Below are positions 47,078 through 57,040 of a stretch of 64,000 nt of DNA, piece by piece. The position numbers and the translations under genes were made by a program. The stretch covers positions 1-64,000 of the forward strand of contig CANBTT010000012.1 of the NCBI GenBank assembly GCA_947372465.1. Direction: 5' to 3'. How positions within the stretch are numbered: the stretch's first letter is position 1; each line of letters opens with the position of its first letter. The stretch comes from Burkholderiales bacterium. GTDB taxonomy: Bacteria > Pseudomonadota > Gammaproteobacteria > Burkholderiales > Burkholderiaceae_C. The notes under the pieces are model-generated. The model searched no databases and was not told the origin of the DNA. It saw only the letters and a program-made list of their open reading frames with translations.

Positions 47078-47779
47078 ATGAGCGAGTTCATCGGTGCTGA
47101 GAAGGGTTTGTCGCATGATTTTGTGGCCTTTGCCATTGATTGCGGCGTCTTAAAATTTGGACAATACACGACCAAAGCGGGCCGGCTGTCTCCTTATTTT
47201 TTCAATGCGGGTTTGTTTGACGATGGTTTGAAAATCTCAAAGCTGGCCAGTTTCTATGCCCAAAGCTTGCTTGAAAGCGGGATCGAGTTTGACATGATTT
47301 TTGGCCCTGCCTATAAAGGCATCCCTTTGGGGGCCACTTTGGCCATGGAGTTGGCAAGGCGGGGTAAAAATGTGCCCTTTGCCTACAACCGCAAAGAGGT
47401 CAAGGACCATGGGGAAGGGGGCTCTTTGGTCGGCGCTTCACTCAAGGGCCGCGTTTTGATTGTGGACGATGTGATGAGCGCGGGCACGGCCGTGAGAGAG
47501 TCCATCGAGTTGATCCGTCAACATGGGGCGACACCACAGGCGGTGGTGATTGCGCTGGACAGGCAAGAGATGGCGACCGAGAAAAACAACGCGGGCGTGC
47601 AAGATGTCCCCTACAGTGCCGTGCAGTACGTCAAAGAGCACCTGGGCTTAAAAGTGTGTGCGGTCGCCTCTTTGGACGATTTGCTCAACTATTTGGCACA
47701 CAGCTTGGACCCAAGCCTTAAGGCGCATTTAAGCCATGTACAGGCCTACCGAGCCAAGTATGGTGTGAGCTTGGCATAA
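47078..47779 (+). CDS. pyrE: Orotate phosphoribosyltransferase
   Basis: PyrE forms orotidine monophosphate in pyrimidine synthesis. The 233-residue protein has IFGPAYKGIPLG and the PRPP-binding motif VLIVDDVMSAGTAVRES. It is divergent from xth with a 235-nt gap. It ends against a hairpin that separates it from gatB. Confidence 0.95.
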   Translation: MSEFIGAEKGLSHDFVAFAIDCGVLKFGQYTTKAGRLSPYFFNAGLFDDGLKISKLASFYAQSLLESGIEFDMIFGPAYKGIPLGATLAMELARRGKNVPFAYNRKEVKDHGEGGSLVGASLKGRVLIVDDVMSAGTAVRESIELIRQHGATPQAVVIALDRQEMATEKNNAGVQDVPYSAVQYVKEHLGLKVCAVASLDDLLNYLAHSLDPSLKAHLSHVQAYRAKYGVSLA

Positions 47780-47786
47780 AAGAGCG

Positions 47787-47822
47787 CAGACCCCACAAAT
47801 TCAAAAGCGCAGCTGGGGTCTG
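47787..47822. terminator. Dyad between convergent pyrE and gatB
   Basis: CAGACCCCA (47787-47795) pairs perfectly with TGGGGTCTG (47814-47822) around an 18-nt loop. There is no U-run on either strand, so it may act as a Rho-assisted or structural 3' end for both genes. Confidence 0.5.
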
Positions 47823-47852
47823 GGGAGCAGTCCCAGCGCGCGTCTTTCGCCC

Positions 47853-49322
47853 TTAGAGTGCTGCAATCTTTGAGCGCAAAAGATCGTTCACATCTTTGGG
47901 GTTGGCTTTGCCTTGGCTGGCTTTCATGACTTGACCAATCAGCGCATTGAACGCTTTGTCTTTGCCCGCCTTGATTTGTTCAACCTGGTCCGCGTTGGCA
48001 GATAAAACGCCATCAATGATGACCTCAAGCGCTTTGGTGTCATTGATCTGTTTGAGGCCCTTTTCATCAATCACGCGGTCAATCAATGCCAAAGCTTGGG
48101 GCCCATCAGCCGGCAATGACCAGATCTCCTCCAAGACCACCTTGGCGGCATTGTTGGAGAGTGTTGAGTCTGCAATCCGACTCAACAAGGCGGCCAAAGT
48201 CAAAGCGTTCAACGGACAGGCCTCAAAGCCCATGTGAGCGGCATTGAGTTTTCTGGAGAGCTCGCCCATGATCCAATTGCTGGCCATTTTTGCTTGCGAA
48301 CTGGCTTGGGCCACAGATTCAAAATAATGCGCCATGGCTTGAGATTGAGTGAGGGTGATGGCATCGTATTCAGGAATGCCATACGTTTTGACAAAGCGCA
48401 TCGCCATGGCTCTGGGCAGCTCTGCCATCTGAGAGCGCACGTCGTCCACCCAAGCTCGATCCACCTTAAGTGGGGGCAAATCGGGGTCAGGAAAATACCG
48501 GTAGTCGGCCGAATCTTCCTTGGTTCTCATCGCCTTGGTTTCTCCCGTATCGGGGTTGAATAAAACGGTGGACTGAATGATTTTGTGGCCATCTTCAAGC
48601 TGCTCAATTTGCCACAAAATTTCAAAATCAATGGCCTGTTGCATGAACTTAAAGCTGTTTAAATTCTTGATCTCGCGTCGGGTGCCGAGGGCTTGACCTG
48701 GGCGCCTGATGGAGACGTTTGCGTCGCAGCGGAAACTGCCCTCTTGCATGTTGCCGTCGCAAATGCCAATCCATGTGACAATTTTATGCAGCTCTTTTGC
48801 GTAGGCCACGGCTTCTGCGCTCGAGCGCATATCTGGCTCGGTGACGATTTCTAGCAAAGGGGTGCCTGCGCGGTTGAGGTCAATGCCGGACTGGTCCGCA
48901 AAGTCTTCATGCAAAGACTTGCCGGCATCTTCTTCCAAGTGGGCCCGTACCAAGCGGACCGTCTTTTTCTCTTGTCCTAAAAAGAACTCAACCTCACCGC
49001 CTTGAACCACGGGTATTTCAAATTGACTGATTTGATAGCCTTTGGGCAGATCGGGGTAGAAATAATTTTTTCTGGCGAAAATGCTCAGCGGCGACACCTG
49101 CCCTCCAACGGCCAAGCCAAATTGAATGGCACGCTCAACAGCCTGGCGGTTCATCACAGGCAGTGTGCCTGGCAAGGCCAAGTCCACAGCGCAGGCTTGC
49201 GTGTTGGGCTCGGCGCCAAAAGCGATTGCCGCACGAGAAAAAATTTTGCTCTGTGTGGTGAGTTGCGTGTGGGTCTCAAAACCGATGACCACCTCATAGC
49301 CATGAATCAAGTTGGCGCTCAT
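47853..49322 (-). CDS. gatB: Aspartyl/glutamyl-tRNA amidotransferase subunit B
   Basis: GatB activates misacylated Glu-tRNA(Gln) or Asp-tRNA(Asn) for amidation in the GatCAB complex. The ATG at 49322 gives [18 protein letters not shown], the conserved start (489 residues); a longer frame lies inside gatA. Motifs [22 protein letters not shown]-like ([12 protein letters not shown]) and the C-terminal Yqey-like domain are visible. It overlaps gatA by 4 nt. Confidence 0.94.
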   Translation of the reverse strand: MSANLIHGYEVVIGFETHTQLTTQSKIFSRAAIAFGAEPNTQACAVDLALPGTLPVMNRQAVERAIQFGLAVGGQVSPLSIFARKNYFYPDLPKGYQISQFEIPVVQGGEVEFFLGQEKKTVRLVRAHLEEDAGKSLHEDFADQSGIDLNRAGTPLLEIVTEPDMRSSAEAVAYAKELHKIVTWIGICDGNMQEGSFRCDANVSIRRPGQALGTRREIKNLNSFKFMQQAIDFEILWQIEQLEDGHKIIQSTVLFNPDTGETKAMRTKEDSADYRYFPDPDLPPLKVDRAWVDDVRSQMAELPRAMAMRFVKTYGIPEYDAITLTQSQAMAHYFESVAQASSQAKMASNWIMGELSRKLNAAHMGFEACPLNALTLAALLSRIADSTLSNNAAKVVLEEIWSLPADGPQALALIDRVIDEKGLKQINDTKALEVIIDGVLSANADQVEQIKAGKDKAFNALIGQVMKASQGKANPKDVNDLLRSKIAAL

Positions 49323-50848
49323 TTGGACGCTCCTCCTGGGACTTTTTTGTGCCAATCGGTGGCCATTTGGAATTGATGGGCCACATTCAAGAGACGACTC
49401 TCGCCCAAGTAGTTTCCAATCATTTGAAGGCCAACGGGCATGTGGGACGCGCCAAACCCACAGGGCATGCTCATGGCGGGCAATCCCGCCAAGGAGGCTG
49501 GCAAGGTGAAGATGTCGGCCAAATAGTTGGCCAAAGGATCGGTATTTTGTTCGCCAATTTTCCAGGCCACTTGCGGTGTCACGGGCCCAGCAATCAGATC
49601 GCAGCGCTTGAAGGCCTCTTGAAAATCGTTGGAAATCATCCGTCTAATTTTTTGAGCTTGTAAATAATAAGCATCGTAATAGCCATGTGACAAGACATAG
49701 GTGCCAATCATGATGCGTTTTTTGACCTCTTCGCCAAAGCCTTCGGTTCGTGTTTTGCGATAAAGCTCATCGAGGTCTTTGTATTCTTTGGCCCTGAAGC
49801 CAAACTTGACCCCATCGAATCGACTGAGGTTGCTGGACGCCTCCGCGGGAGCCAAGATGTAATACACGGGAATTGACAACTCTGTTTTGGGCAACTCAAT
49901 GGGGACCAATATGGCGCCCAACGCTTCAAGCTCTTTGAGGGCCAATTCTATGGATTGACGCACCTCGGCGTGAAGTCCATCAGAGAAAAACTCCTTTGGC
50001 AAACCAATGCGCAGCCCCTTGATGGGCTCATTGAGCTCGCGTGAAAAGTCCTCCCTTGGCAAGTCCAAAGAGGTGGCGTCTCGATCAGGGTCCCCGCCGC
50101 ACATGGCGCTCAAAAGCATGGCGCAATCTTCAGCCGTCTTGGCCATCGGCCCGGCTTGGTCCAAGCTCGAAGCGTAGGCGATCATGCCGTACCTGGAGGC
50201 GCGACCATAGGTGGGCTTGATGCCTGTGATGCCACAAAAGGAGGCGGGTTGACGGATGGAGCCCCCCGTGTCCGTGCCTGTGGCCGCAGGGCACAGGCCC
50301 AGGGCCACAGCGGCCGCACTCCCACCGGAGGAGCCGCCGGCAACGCGAGTGCTGTCCCATGGATTTTTTACTGGGCCCCAAGCGGAGTTTTCGTTGGCCG
50401 ATCCCATGGCAAACTCGTCGCAATTGAGTTTGCCCAAGTTCACCATGCCTTCGTCTTGCAATTGGGTCACCACGGTCGCGTCAAAGGGGGAACAATACCC
50501 ATCCAACATCTTGGAGCCAGCGGTTGTTGGGAAATTTTTGGTCACAAAGATATCTTTGTGTGCAATGGGCAGGCCTTCAAGTGGGCGTGATGTCCCCTTG
50601 GCAATGCGCGCATCGCTTTGGTCGGCCAATTCGAGGGTGAATGCTTCGTTGAAGCTCACAAATGCCCCGCTGGAGTGACTTTGATCGCCCAGATTTTGTT
50701 GCGTTTGAAAGGGGTTGTTCACGGGCTTGGAGCTCGCGTGCGCTTTGGCGCGCTTTAAAAAATGTTCGCTCGTCTCGCGAGCGCTCACCGATTTGCTTTG
50801 CAAGGCCTTTGACAACGCTTTAAGGCTTAACTCATGAAGTTCAGACAT
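49319..50848 (-). CDS. gatA: Aspartyl/glutamyl-tRNA amidotransferase subunit A
   Basis: GatA is the glutaminase subunit. The 509-residue amidase has the Lys of the Ser-cis-Ser-Lys triad in PIAHKDIF and the serines in [16 protein letters not shown] and [12 protein letters not shown]. The start lies 1 nt after the gatC stop and its end overlaps gatB by 4 nt, so gatC-gatA-gatB is one operon. Confidence 0.95.
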   Translation of the reverse strand: MSELHELSLKALSKALQSKSVSARETSEHFLKRAKAHASSKPVNNPFQTQQNLGDQSHSSGAFVSFNEAFTLELADQSDARIAKGTSRPLEGLPIAHKDIFVTKNFPTTAGSKMLDGYCSPFDATVVTQLQDEGMVNLGKLNCDEFAMGSANENSAWGPVKNPWDSTRVAGGSSGGSAAAVALGLCPAATGTDTGGSIRQPASFCGITGIKPTYGRASRYGMIAYASSLDQAGPMAKTAEDCAMLLSAMCGGDPDRDATSLDLPREDFSRELNEPIKGLRIGLPKEFFSDGLHAEVRQSIELALKELEALGAILVPIELPKTELSIPVYYILAPAEASSNLSRFDGVKFGFRAKEYKDLDELYRKTRTEGFGEEVKKRIMIGTYVLSHGYYDAYYLQAQKIRRMISNDFQEAFKRCDLIAGPVTPQVAWKIGEQNTDPLANYLADIFTLPASLAGLPAMSMPCGFGASHMPVGLQMIGNYLGESRLLNVAHQFQMATDWHKKVPGGASK

Positions 50849-50849
50849 A

Positions 50850-51152
50850 TCAGGACTCGATCACTTTGGGGACTAAAAACAGGCCTTTTTGAACCTCGGG
50901 TGCGCTTTTTTGGTTCAATTCTCGTTGATTGGATTCGCTCACACGATCTTCACGCAAACGCAAGGACACCTCTTGGATGGTCGCCAAAGGGTGGGACAAA
51001 GGGGTCACAGAGGAGGTGTCGATGGACTTGATTTGTTCAACAATCTCGAAAAACGCATTAATTTGACCCAGCATGCGCTCTTCTTGACTTGGGTTGAGCT
51101 CAAGTTTTGCAAGGGATGCGATTTTTTGGATCTCTTGGGAGGTCAAAGGCAT
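50850..51152 (-). CDS. gatC: Aspartyl/glutamyl-tRNA amidotransferase subunit C
   Basis: GatC is the small belt subunit of GatCAB. The 100-residue protein has the pattern [13 protein letters not shown] and [10 protein letters not shown] start at the ATG at 51152, the usual family N-terminus; a GTG three codons upstream is the alternative. It is the first gene of gatCAB and is divergent from mreB. Confidence 0.92.
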   Translation of the reverse strand: MPLTSQEIQKIASLAKLELNPSQEERMLGQINAFFEIVEQIKSIDTSSVTPLSHPLATIQEVSLRLREDRVSESNQRELNQKSAPEVQKGLFLVPKVIES

Positions 51153-51355
51153 AAAAAACACTTCAAAAAGAAAAATTAAAACACTTGAAATTCGTTCTGG
51201 CTCTAGCGTTCGTGTATTATCACGCCCCTATGCTCAAGAAATTTTGAGATATCAAATTTCAGTTAAAAAAGACGGGTTTTTTATCTAAAACGCGCTTTTT
51301 TTACAAACGATAAAATTGAATGCGGGTCAAAATCCCTAAAAGCCGGCATTCGTGA

Positions 51356-52411
<1,056 letters not shown>

Positions 52412-52493
52412 AACCTTTTGAAGGGCAACATGTTTTGCTCAACGTGTGATCAAGTTGAGCTTTAACATTTACAATTGAGCATTAAAACCAATG

Positions 52494-52524
52494 GGTGTAT
52501 GCACTGAGTGCATATGCCTTTTTT
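52494..52524 (+). terminator. Intrinsic terminator between mreB and mreC
   Basis: GGTGTATGCAC (52494-52504) pairs with 52508-52518 (two wobbles, 3-nt loop) and is followed by six T. It is 83 nt after mreB. Confidence 0.8.
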
Positions 52525-52551
52525 GCGATTGAGACTGGATTTTTGTATGAG
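52523..52551 (+). promoter_or_regulatory. Putative promoter for mreC-mreD-mrdA
   Basis: TTGCGA (52523-52528) and TATGAG (52546-52551) are spaced by 17 nt, starting in the T-run of the upstream terminator and 45 nt before the mreC ATG. Confidence 0.5.
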
Positions 52552-52595
52552 CTCATTCATTCACGACCCTTCATTGCGTTGATCTGAACCCCACC

Positions 52596-53513
52596 ATGCC
52601 ACTCGGTACGCTAGACAGAACTCCCCCACCGTTTTTTAAACAAGGTGCGACCCCTCTTCATAAGCTGATATTTTTTGCGTGCCTGTCTATTTTGATGATG
52701 TTTTGTGATGTGAGGTGGCAGCTCACCCAGCCCCTGCGCTCTATGTTTTCACTGGCCTTGGCGCCCATTCAGTGGATGGCGCAGCAGCCGGGGCAATTTT
52801 CTGCTCGCGTGGAGGTGTTCTTTCAAGACAAGGGCGAGGCACAGGAAGAGGCACTCTTGGCCAAGAAGCAACTTTTGGCACAAGCCCTTCATGCGTCACA
52901 AGTCGATCAATTGTTGCTTGAGAACAAACAATTGAGAGCCCTATTGGATCTCAAGGAGCGCGTTCAAACCCAGGGGCAAGTTGCACAGGTGATTTACGAC
53001 GCGGCAGACCCCTTCACCCGAAAGGTCATCCTTGATAAGGGCTCCTTCAGTGGCATTCAGGTCAGCTCTCCCGTGATGGATGAGGCGGGCATTGTGGGTC
53101 AAGTCACGAGGGTGTACCCCTTGATCAGTGAAGTCACATTGATCATTGATAAGAATCATTCCATCCCCGTTCTCAACAACCGCACGGGCGCCAGAGGGGT
53201 GGCTTTTGGCGAGTCCGCAGGAGCGCCTTTGCTGGAGCTCAGATACATGGCCGCCAATGCAGATATCCAGGAAAACGACATCTTGAGCACAAGTGGCGTG
53301 GATGGTGTATACCCAGCAGGCGTGCCTGTTGCCAAGGTGATCAAAATAGAAAAGAGCGCGGACTCCATGTTTGCCCGCATTCTTTGCGAGCCCATGGGCC
53401 GTGCCCAAGGGGTCAGGCACCTGATGGTGTTGGAGCCTGTGGGGCTGGAGTTGCCGCCCAGGCCAGACGCCGATATTGTGAAGCCAGCGCCTAAAAACGG
53501 GGGCCGATCATGA
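52596..53513 (+). CDS. mreC: Rod shape-determining protein MreC
   Basis: MreC links cytoplasmic MreB to periplasmic wall synthases. The 305-residue protein has one membrane helix near residues 22-45, a periplasmic coiled coil (about 70-115, rich in Gln/Leu/Lys) and the beta-domain core with IQVSSPVMDEAGIVGQV and GARGVAFGES. It overlaps mreD by 4 nt (ATGA). Confidence 0.93.
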   Translation: MPLGTLDRTPPPFFKQGATPLHKLIFFACLSILMMFCDVRWQLTQPLRSMFSLALAPIQWMAQQPGQFSARVEVFFQDKGEAQEEALLAKKQLLAQALHASQVDQLLLENKQLRALLDLKERVQTQGQVAQVIYDAADPFTRKVILDKGSFSGIQVSSPVMDEAGIVGQVTRVYPLISEVTLIIDKNHSIPVLNNRTGARGVAFGESAGAPLLELRYMAANADIQENDILSTSGVDGVYPAGVPVAKVIKIEKSADSMFARILCEPMGRAQGVRHLMVLEPVGLELPPRPDADIVKPAPKNGGRS

Positions 53514-54040
53514 TCATGCCTCGTGGCCAGCAACTTTTGTTGCCCGCCAAGCCTTTCTTCATCGTGATGAGTTTGTTCATGGCCTTGCTTTTGAACATGA
53601 TTGAGAACGTGGGCTTGCTTGGCAATGCGGCTTGGATGCCCGATTTTTTAGCGCTTGTTTTGCTCTTTTGGTCTGTTCATCAACCCCAGCGCGTAGGGAT
53701 CGGGTGGGCCTTTGTGCTGGGGCTGGCTTGTGATGTGCACCAAGTTTCCTTTTTAGGACAGCACGCTTTGGCTTATACGGTTCAAGGGTTTTTGGCAACC
53801 TTGATCCACCGCCGTTTGCTTTGGTTTTCGGTCCCCTCACAAGCGTTGCAGGTTTTGCCGCTCTTTGCCATTTCTCATGCCATCTCCATGGTGCTGCGCA
53901 TGTCTTTGTCGGGCAGTTTGATGGGTTGGCCGATGCTGTTTGCGCCAATGATCGAGGCCCTTTTGTGGCCCGTTGTGAGCATCATTTTGTTGGCCCCGCA
54001 ACGCCGCGCACCTGACCCAGATGAGAATCGACCCTTATGA
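53510..54040 (+). CDS. mreD: Rod shape-determining protein MreD
   Basis: MreD is a polytopic inner-membrane partner of MreC. The 176-residue protein has about five hydrophobic segments and the pattern GFLATLIHRRLLWFS. Starting ATGs at 53510 and 53516 are both possible; the first gives the 4-nt overlap with mreC. It overlaps mrdA by 4 nt. Confidence 0.88.
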   Translation: MIMPRGQQLLLPAKPFFIVMSLFMALLLNMIENVGLLGNAAWMPDFLALVLLFWSVHQPQRVGIGWAFVLGLACDVHQVSFLGQHALAYTVQGFLATLIHRRLLWFSVPSQALQVLPLFAISHAISMVLRMSLSGSLMGWPMLFAPMIEALLWPVVSIILLAPQRRAPDPDENRPL

Positions 54041-56040
54041 GTTTGGGTGGAAACATTGAACAAGACTTGAGACGATTTAGGGGGCGAATATTGGCCGCCA
54101 CGGTTTTTGTGTTTGTGGCCTTCGCGCTTTTGGGTTTGAGACTGCTGTATCTGCAAGTTTGGCGCTATCAAGACTTGTTCGAGCAAGCGGAGAGCAACCG
54201 CAAAGTGATTGCACCCGTCGTGCCAACGCGTGGCGTGATCATGGATCGCAACGGACTGATTGTCGCCACCAATTATTCGGCTTACACCTTAGAGATCACG
54301 CCGGCCAAATTGAACGCGACCTTGGACGTGGTGATTGATGACTTGTCAAAAGTGATCAACATCTACCCCAGAGACAGGAGGCGCTTTAAGAAACTCTCAG
54401 ACGAGTCCAAGAGTTTCGAGTCCGTCCCCATACGTACCCGCTTGACCGATCAAGAGGTGGCCCGCTTTGCTGCCCAGCGCTTTAGGTTTCCGGGCGTTGA
54501 GATCAAGGCCCGACTCTTTAGAAACTACCCCTATCAGACCTTGGCCAGTCACCTCATTGGCTACATTGGGCGGATCAATCAATCTGAGAAAGAAAAAATA
54601 GAAGAAACAGAGGACGAGGCCAATTACAGGGGCACAGACTACATAGGCAAACTCGGTGTCGAGCAAAGCTATGAAAGAGAGCTTCACGGTGTGACGGGTT
54701 TTCATGAAATGGAGACCTCTGCGGGGGGGCGGGCGGTCAGACGGCTGTCAAGCATTCCCTCGACCGCTGGCAACACGGTCAAACTCTCTGTGGATATCAA
54801 GTTGCAAAAACTCATTGAGGATTTGTATGGAAATCGACGGGGTGCTTTGGTCGCGATGGATCCAAAAAATGGGGAAATCCTTGCCTTTGTCAGCAAGCCC
54901 ACCTTTGATCCCAACTTGTTTGTAGAGGGCATTGACATTGAAAATTGGCAGGCCTTGAACGAGTCCATTGACAAACCTTTGCTCAACCGTGCATTGAGGG
55001 GCACCTATCCGCCGGGCTCGGTATACAAACCCTTCATGGCCCTGGCGGCTTTGGAAGTGGGCAAAAGGACGCCAACACAATCGGTGTTTGATCCCGGATT
55101 TTATATGTTTGGAAACCACCGTTTCAGAGACGACAAAGAGGGAGGACACGGAACGGTGGACATGTATCGCTCCATCGTTGAGTCTTGTGACACGTACTAC
55201 TACATCTTGGCCCATGACTTGGGTGTTGACACGATTTATGAGCAAATGAAGCCATTGGGCTTTGGTCAATACACGGGCATTGATGTGCTTGGTGAATCCA
55301 AAGGCATTTTGCCTTCGACGCAATGGAAAAGCGCAACTTACAAAAAACCTGAGCAGCAAAGATGGTACTCGGGAGAGACCATTTCTTTGGGTATTGGTCA
55401 GGGTTACAACAGCTTCACGGTGTTGCAAATTGTTCAAGCGGCCGCAACGCTTCTCAATGATGGGAAAAAAACAAGACCACATTTGGTCAAAGAGATCATC
55501 AACCCAGAGACCAAAGTCAGCAAGCCCGTCGCTGTAACCGCCATGGCAGAAATTTCCTTAAAACCAGAAAACACTGCGGTGATACGGCAGGCCTTGGTCG
55601 GCGTGAATTTGGAGGGAACTTCGGCCTCGAGTTTTGTCGGCGCTGGTTATACAAGTGGCGGTAAGACAGGAACTGCACAGGTGTATTCAGTTCGAGAGAA
55701 CGAAAAATACAACGCCTCTAAGTTGGATGAGAGAATGCGAGACCATGCGCTTTTTATGGCCTATGCACCAGCAGAAGACCCCAAAGTTGTGTTGGCCATG
55801 GTGGTAGAGAACTCTGGATTTGGTGCGCAAAATGCAGCGCCTATTGCTCGGCGTGTGTTTGATTTTCTGTTGCTGGGGCAATACCCCGCGGAGGAGGACA
55901 TTGCTGCAGTGCAAATCGGGCAAGCCACCAAGCCGATCGGAAAAACCAGGCCCGTGGCCAGCGTGCAGTGGTTCAATGCCATTGAGAAAAGTGTGCCCAC
56001 AGGTGCCATGCCCGCAAACGCGGCGAGCTCCACGCCTTGA
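54037..56040 (+). CDS. mrdA: Penicillin-binding protein 2 (peptidoglycan transpeptidase)
   Basis: PBP2 crosslinks peptidoglycan during rod elongation. The 667-residue protein has an N-terminal membrane helix (about 18-40), a dimerisation domain, and the transpeptidase domain with catalytic Ser328 in PPGSVYKP, the SxD motif in ESCDTYYY and the KTGT box. It completes mreC-mreD-mrdA, but rodA, often next, is not here; the TSUP gene converges after 31 nt. Confidence 0.95.
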   Translation: MSLGGNIEQDLRRFRGRILAATVFVFVAFALLGLRLLYLQVWRYQDLFEQAESNRKVIAPVVPTRGVIMDRNGLIVATNYSAYTLEITPAKLNATLDVVIDDLSKVINIYPRDRRRFKKLSDESKSFESVPIRTRLTDQEVARFAAQRFRFPGVEIKARLFRNYPYQTLASHLIGYIGRINQSEKEKIEETEDEANYRGTDYIGKLGVEQSYERELHGVTGFHEMETSAGGRAVRRLSSIPSTAGNTVKLSVDIKLQKLIEDLYGNRRGALVAMDPKNGEILAFVSKPTFDPNLFVEGIDIENWQALNESIDKPLLNRALRGTYPPGSVYKPFMALAALEVGKRTPTQSVFDPGFYMFGNHRFRDDKEGGHGTVDMYRSIVESCDTYYYILAHDLGVDTIYEQMKPLGFGQYTGIDVLGESKGILPSTQWKSATYKKPEQQRWYSGETISLGIGQGYNSFTVLQIVQAAATLLNDGKKTRPHLVKEIINPETKVSKPVAVTAMAEISLKPENTAVIRQALVGVNLEGTSASSFVGAGYTSGGKTGTAQVYSVRENEKYNASKLDERMRDHALFMAYAPAEDPKVVLAMVVENSGFGAQNAAPIARRVFDFLLLGQYPAEEDIAAVQIGQATKPIGKTRPVASVQWFNAIEKSVPTGAMPANAASSTP

Positions 56041-56071
56041 GTGCTGGCAAAGACCTTGCCGTCCTCGATCT

Positions 56072-56833
56072 CTAAACCATCCAATACGCGTCGCGTGCGG
56101 TTTTTAGAATCAAACAAGTCACAACAAAGATAAAGACCCAGCGGACAAATCCTGAACCGTGCTTGACGGCCATTTTGGTCCCCATCAAACTGCCCAAAAT
56201 ATTACAAAGGGCCATCGGAATCGTGATGGCCCACCAAATTTTCCCCTGAAACACAAACAAACTCAATGCCGCAGCATTGCTGGCACTGTTGAGCACTTTT
56301 GCGGCCCCCGATGCATGGAGGAAGTCATAGCGCAGAAGTCGAACAAAAATAAAAATAAAAAAACTGCCCGTTCCAGGCCCAAAAAAACCATCGTAAAAAC
56401 CGATCACACTGGCCACCGCCACCAAAGCAAAAAGCTCAGTGTGACCTTGGAATCTGGGCTGGTGCGTGCTGCCTAGTTTTTTGCTCACCAAGGTATAAAT
56501 CAAAACACAGCTCAAGACAAAGGGCAGTGCTTTTTTCAGTGCATCTGAGGAGACCATGTTCAAGGTCCATGCGCCGATCAAGGAGCAAGTTGCTGCACAA
56601 CAAGCGGCGATGAAAAGTTTTTTCCACGGCAAGTCAATGTGGCGACTGTAATTCCAGCTTGCAAAAAGGGTGCCCCAAAGTGACACAGACTTGTTGTTGC
56701 CTAAAAGGGTCGCAGCGGGCGCCAATGGGTAAGTTGAAAACAGGGCAGGGACAAGGACCAACCCTCCGCCACCAACAATGGCGTCCACGTAACCCGCCAA
56801 TGCGGCACAACTCAAAATAAAGAGGACATCCAT
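56072..56833 (-). CDS. TSUP family permease (TauE/SafE)
   Basis: A membrane protein of the sulfite/organosulfur exporter type, about eight hydrophobic segments, with the family pattern AALAGYVDAIVGGGGLVLVP near its start and GFYDGFFGPGTGSF at the second half. I start at the ATG at 56833 (253 residues); the open frame to 56866 begins inside a terminator T-run and is unlikely. The substrate is unknown. Confidence 0.85.
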   Translation of the reverse strand: MDVLFILSCAALAGYVDAIVGGGGLVLVPALFSTYPLAPAATLLGNNKSVSLWGTLFASWNYSRHIDLPWKKLFIAACCAATCSLIGAWTLNMVSSDALKKALPFVLSCVLIYTLVSKKLGSTHQPRFQGHTELFALVAVASVIGFYDGFFGPGTGSFFIFIFVRLLRYDFLHASGAAKVLNSASNAAALSLFVFQGKIWWAITIPMALCNILGSLMGTKMAVKHGSGFVRWVFIFVVTCLILKTARDAYWMV

Positions 56834-56865
56834 CACTGCATTGTGACTGAAAAAATGGGGGAGCA

Positions 56866-56896
56866 AAAAAAAAGCACCGCCTTCAGCAGTGCTTTT
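56866..56896 (-). terminator. Terminator downstream of GMC oxidoreductase
   Basis: AAAAGCAC (56870-56877) pairs with GTGCTTTT (56889-56896). The minus strand continues in a T-run (A-run 56866-56873), so it can stop the transcript of the GMC gene, 145 nt away. Confidence 0.7.
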
Positions 56897-57040
56897 CTAT
56901 GGATGCCCTCTTGATCGGGGCTGGCGTCTTCATGTCTCCTCAACCTCAAAACAGTTTTCATGTCTTCTCGTGACTTGAATGTAGCCGTTATGGCGCCTCA
57001 GGCAACTAGGTGCTTTCCCAGGGAAGCGAGCACCACACAT

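Noticed and set aside
51185-51220. Promoter for mreB from TTGAAA to TATTAT
   Set aside because: The spacing is 24 nt, too long; a TTCGTT alternative with 18 nt is only a poor match.
51239-51262. Near-palindrome upstream of mreB as an operator
   Set aside because: GAAATTTTGAGATATCAAATTTC is an imperfect dyad in AT-rich DNA and no known regulator site was recognised.
56834-56866. Upstream TTG start for the TSUP permease
   Set aside because: It would lie in the T-run of the terminator that ends the GMC transcript; the ATG at 56833 fits the family start.
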